This document shows, in pieces, positions 21,789-25,283 of a stretch of 25,283 nt of DNA. The notes beneath the pieces are model-generated. The model saw only the letters and a program-made list of their open reading frames with translations. It had not been told where the DNA came from and did not search any database. Source of the stretch: Chromera velia. Taxonomy: Eukaryota > Sar > Chromeraceae. Location of the stretch: assembly GCA_018398765.1 (NCBI GenBank), contig JAHBMJ010001088.1, positions 11,149 to 36,431 of the forward strand. The letters are read 5' to 3'. Made by a program: the position numbers and the translations under genes. Within the stretch, counting starts at the first letter, position 1. Each line of letters begins with the position of its first letter.

Positions 21789-22006
21789 GGCCATATATAT
21801 ATTATCGTAGACAGCTACTATAGTGAGGAGGACATAATTCCGTCTGCAAAAGTCCGTACGCAAAAGCTGCGTGCAAAAGTTTTTTAGTGAAGTCCGCACA
21901 CGTGAACAGCAAATTTTACTTTAAAAACTTTTGCATGCGTGGCTTTTGCGCGCGGACTTTTGCAGACGGAATTATCTCATCCTCGCTGTCTGTGATAATA
22001 TAGGCC
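21789..22006. mobile_element. 218-bp foldback (MITE-like) inverted repeat
   Basis: Two long arms (about 21789–21886 and 21920–22006) are imperfect reverse complements around a loop of about 35 nt. Both ends carry GGCC, then a TATATTATC-type segment and AGACAGC. Both arms share ATAATTCCGTCTGCAAAAGT and two further GCAAAAG-type blocks. The left arm has about 10 extra bases (TACTATAGTG) relative to the right. No protein is coded inside. This structure is typical of a non-autonomous DNA transposon or foldback element. No clear target-site duplication was identified, so the exact ends are uncertain. Confidence 0.82.
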
Positions 22007-22249
22007 ACGTCTCTCATCATCTCTCTCATGCAGTGTATGCATGATCTTTCGGCCCAAGTTTCTGCATGGTCATTTTGGGTCAGACTTTTGGATTCCTGAC
22101 ACTACAAGCTTGAACAGAGAGTATATTGTCGGAATGAACTAGAGCCGTTGGGGCCGGTTCGCTATCGGTATAAATGATTGAATTGCGCCGTGTATCTCTT
22201 CATATACAAGAGAATTAATTGTATTTCGATACCCGTCTAGAGCATCTGC
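22007..22249. other. Short non-coding spacer
   Basis: Sequence between the foldback element and the decayed ankyrin gene. It could hold the old promoter of that gene. No open frame or motif of note was seen. Confidence 0.5.
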
Positions 22250-24156
22250 ATGATGGAGAGAAGTCCACTCATCCTTTCTTCTGTAAAACAAGAGCTCGAA
22301 GCTTTGACAAGGAGCCTTCTAGGAGTGGTTGGCTCCATGAGACAGATCGGAAAGGTGGTTAGCAACCAGCGTCACGAGCTTTCGGAGATCTCCCATGAGT
22401 TGTCTTGCACTGCTTCGCAGTCTAACTCTTTGCTGGCTGTAACTTCGAGTGATTCTGCTCTCTCTGGCCTCTGGCAGCTGGTCGAGAGCACTCACGTTCT
22501 TTTCTAGACAGAATTGGAGCATCTCGTTCATGTGTATTGGGACATAGCCTTCGTACCTCTCCATGAGGACGGTGGAATTGCGCTGAGCCTCTCTTCTTTT
22601 TATCCGTTGGAGGAACGTGTTCAGAGCTCTCGGAGGCCTGTGCCCCTCGTTGGCTCGTACAGCTGCATGGCACATGCAGAGGGGATGGAAGTGGCTCCCT
22701 CTGTCTCTCTTGAGCTGGAGACAGTGGCCGAGAGACTGCTCAGTGTTGTCAAACTGATACAAAAGTTTGAGAAAGTGTTGGGGAGTAGTATCAAGCTTCA
22801 AAAAGAGGCAGAATCAAACAAAACTTTTAAAATTTGAAGAAAGTGGCACCACCCTGCATGCTTGCCTTTCCCATACTGAATTTTGCAAGCCGATTTCACC
22901 CCTACGATGCTCAGCAGGCAGCCACTCGGGTTGTGCTCATTGTTGCATTTTCCGGTTTTCTGCAGTTTTTTGCAGTATTGCCCTATCTGACTATCTTCCT
23001 TGCCCTCACCACTGTCCAACAGTCACTCATTGACAAGCCGATGAAGAAGAGTATCAGAAGAGAGCTAAACAGAGTCATGAACACCTTCTACCAAATGAAC
23101 GTCACACCGCTCCTGACTCGAGGACCTAGTGCGGGGAGGGTGATTAGGTCTTTTTAGCCAGTCACCTTCTACGACGCATTCGAACTGCTGATGGAAAGGG
23201 GGGGGGCAGAAAGAAATAACGACTTTTTCATTCTTCAAAAAGTTGGTGCACGGTTGGATCACCTTGTCGATGCAGAGACACCCTGCGGTGTTAAGACCAA
23301 AAGAAGTGTACTGATGAAAGCTGTCCTGTCTCAAAACTAGAAAGCAGTGTCCTTCTTTGTTGAGAATGGAGCGAATGTGAATGTCAGAGGTCCCTCCAGC
23401 ATCTCTGCTCTCCAGTACGCTTATCTGATTGGAGAGCCCTCGATAGAGAATTTTCTCCTCTCCAGAGGTGCAGAGTAGAACGAAGAGGCTGACAAGCAGG
23501 CAAAGTCTTTTTTCGTTGTAGCAAAAAAGGGCCACAACGAGTTTGTGGACCTCTTTCTCTCCTACAGCCACGATTCGAATGCCAAGAACGAGGAAGAGGA
23601 CACAGCACTCCACTGTGCTTCCCGGGACGGAAAAACAGGTACCGCAGAGATCCTTCTCAACCACAGTGTCGAAATGAATGAACGTTCCACTCGCAGCGAT
23701 CATGGTGCTGCACCTCTCTTCTATACAGTATTTGCCATCACCACAGGCGTGTCTGCTGTAGACAACGGGGAGATGGCACAACTCCTCATCTCTCGCGAAG
23801 CCAACCTCAACATCAGCGTGGAACTGCCTAATGGCTCCCGCCCGCTTATCCTCGATGCAGCCCTCTGGGGCCCTGCCGAGGTGATGGAAGTGTTGCTCAA
23901 CAATGGAGCAGATCTGGTCCAGGACACACAGGATGGTATGGGATACACTGCCCTGCACATGGCTGCCTCTTTCGACGATGACGATACAGAGCTCGGGGTA
24001 GATGTGTAAAAGAAGGTCCGCATTACCGAACTTCTCGTTGATCGAATGATAAACGTGAATGCCCTCTGTCAAACGGGTCACACCGCCAGGGACGTCGCGC
24101 TGTTCCATTTGCCAGAGGACTCTCCCCTGTTTGCTTTCTTTCAGGCTTTGCCCTAG
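22250..24156 (+). pseudogene. Decayed ankyrin-repeat protein gene, intronless
   Basis: A plus-strand host gene remnant. It starts with M-M-E-R-S-P-L-I and a Leu/Glu-rich coiled-coil-like stretch, interrupted by TAG at 22505. A frame change follows near 22800–22836. The second frame begins with a strongly hydrophobic, probably membrane-spanning segment (about 22930–23020, F-S-G-F-L-Q-F-F-A-V-L-P) and runs into ankyrin repeats. Recognisable pieces include F-F-V-E-N-G-A-N-V-N, F-L-L-S-R-G-A, D-T-A-L-H-C-A-S-R-D-G, V-L-L-N-N-G-A-D and Y-T-A-L-H-M-A-A. In-frame stops lie at 23155 (TAG), 23338 (TAG), 23476 (TAG) and 24007 (TAA); the TAG at 24154 may be the original stop or another break. The longest clean piece is 23479–24006. 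The absence of introns suggests a retrocopy or a naturally intronless family. The original function is unknown. Confidence 0.8.
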
Positions 24157-24274
24157 GCCTTGTCGGAACCGGCATACTGGAGGGCAGAACAGTGATGTCC
24201 ATCTGACGCCAGATCTGATGCTTGACCTAGTACTTGACTCGCTGAAATCAGTTGTCAACCAATTAATTTACTAA

Positions 24275-24920
24275 AGTGAATCTACCATTAGACCACTAAT
24301 CAAAAGTATGTCGTCTAACGCCTACTAATCTGGCCTAAATGGTTAATCGTACTGTTACTAAGTTAATTCTCATTATTTAACTTCACGGCAATGAAACCGC
24401 ATAATATTATGATAATTAATAATATTACATCATCATGAGCGCCGACTGCAATGCAAACTCTCATCCTGCATAGCAGGAACCTTTCGGTCTCACATTGTCT
24501 TGTCTTACTCTAGGTCTTACTCATGCATCATCTAGCGGAGATGCAGGCCGGAGAAAGAGTAAGAAAGAGATCGATCAGTATTCATGAGGAGCCCGAACGG
24601 TTATGGTGCTAGTTATATGGTGACAACGCGCATGCCTGCAACTTTTATGGGCCGTGCGGTGCGGGCTAGCGCACGGGTTGGACGTGGGTCGGCCCTGTAT
24701 AGCGTCGATGCGCAGTGTGTCGCCCCTCTAGCGGAGGGGAAGTATACCGCCCTCAGTGTGTCGCCCTTGCAACGCGCGAGAGGGAGGGGAAGAAATGATT
24801 TGGCCTTTGGACCCAGTTCGAGGGACACAAGAAGAAGTGGGGGAGGCAGTGATCAGCTGCGGAGGTCCCAAGAAGTAAGGACAGGACGGAACTGCGAAAA
24901 GGGCGCAAGAGCTAGGTGAG
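24275..24920. other. Unassigned region before minisatellite
   Basis: From about 24270 to 24430 the DNA is AT-rich. The rest is mixed, with two copies of a CAGTGTGTCGCCC phrase about 43 bp apart (near 24713 and 24756). A short open frame at 24584–24919 has no recognisable domain and is not called as a gene. Confidence 0.5.
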
Positions 24921-25283
24921 GACGGAATAGCAGGGGGGAAGGAAGGGCAGGGCTGCCAGTGGAAGAGAAACAGGGGACAACAGAACGGCAGGGGGGGAAC
25001 GAAGGGCATGGCTGGAAGGGAAATAGTTTGGAAGAGAGGACAGAACGGCAGGGGGGAACGAAGGGCAGGGCTGGAAGAGCAAGAGGTGAGGACAAAACGG
25101 CAGGGGGGAACGAAGGGCAGGGCTGGAAGAGGAACAGGGGGCAACAAAACGGCAGGGGAGGACGAAGGGCAGGGCTGGAAGAGAAACAGGGGGCAACAGA
25201 ATGGCAGGGGTGAACGGAGGGCATAGGAGGCAAGAGGTGAAGACAGAACGGCAGGGGGGGACGAAAGGAGGGGCTGGAAGAGA
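24921..25283. repeat. 52-bp minisatellite, continues past window edge
   Basis: The phrase C-A-[GA]-A-A-C-G-G-C-A-G-G-G-G recurs with starts near 24981, 25041, 25093, 25145, 25197 and 25244, with a degenerate first copy near 24923. The spacing is 58, 60, 52, 52, 52 and 47 bp, so the core unit is 52 bp. Each unit continues with GAACGAAGGGCAGGGCTGG and a GAAGAG-rich tail. The strand asymmetry (purine-rich on plus) leaves several frames open on both strands, none of which looks like a real protein because 52 is not a multiple of three. The array runs off the right edge. Confidence 0.9.

Noticed and set aside
22250-24156. Reassigned TAG codon (read as Gln) to explain the many TAGs
   Set aside because: The neighbouring NOV-like gene ends at TAG (19784) with no TAG inside its coding exons, so TAG appears to be a normal stop here.
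23065-24258. 397-codon open frame on the minus strand
   Set aside because: It is the antisense shadow of the ankyrin-repeat remnant. The plus strand shows clear ankyrin motifs, while the minus-strand protein has no recognisable domain.
24921-25283. CRISPR array
   Set aside because: The units are tandem without unique spacers of constant length, and the genome is clearly eukaryotic.

Overview
This window looks like nuclear DNA of an intron-rich eukaryotic microbe. Most of the coding signal is one very long gene interrupted by about 23 short GT–AG introns (mostly 150–500 bp). The rest is microsatellites, a minisatellite, a foldback repeat, a retrotransposon fossil and a decayed ankyrin gene. 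There are no prokaryotic operons. An alga-like protist such as a chromerid (Chromera-type) would fit the gene style, but that placement is inference: no marker gene is present.

Layout. 1–1852 is intergenic DNA with a short perfect hairpin at the left edge and no gene I can support. 1853–3619 (minus strand) is a fossil fragment of an LTR retrotransposon with gag and aspartic-protease segments. 3620–4791 is the upstream region of the main gene and carries a 101/120-bp tandem repeat (3971–4252).

4792–19786 (plus strand) is the main gene. I could chain 24 exons in a consistent reading phase into about 2,392 codons. The product is a NO VEIN-like (NOV/sacsin-type) protein. It has an N-terminal Bergerat/HSP90-type ATPase with the N box RELVQNAED and the G box IGEKGIGFKSVF, a long helical middle, and a Pro/Gly/Ser-rich linker. 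A C-terminal DUF3883 (NOV_C) domain follows with G-L-P-F-D and I-E-V-K motifs, then a lineage-specific tail with an acidic patch and a probable SUMO-interacting motif. The length is close to that of the plant NOV protein (about 2,700 residues).

19787–22249 is non-coding. It includes an AT-rich stretch, a degenerate TGAC-type repeat (20917–21155) and a 218-bp foldback (MITE-like) element (21789–22006). 22250–about 24156 (plus strand) is a decayed, intronless gene with a coiled-coil-like N-terminus, a hydrophobic segment and ankyrin repeats, broken by several in-frame stops. 24275–24920 is unassigned, and 24921–25283 is a 52-bp minisatellite running off the window edge.

The main points for follow-up are the complete NOV-like ATPase–DUF3883 gene, its unusual 5' splice sites (GTCAGT in 7 of 23 introns), the foldback element and the SIM-like tail.
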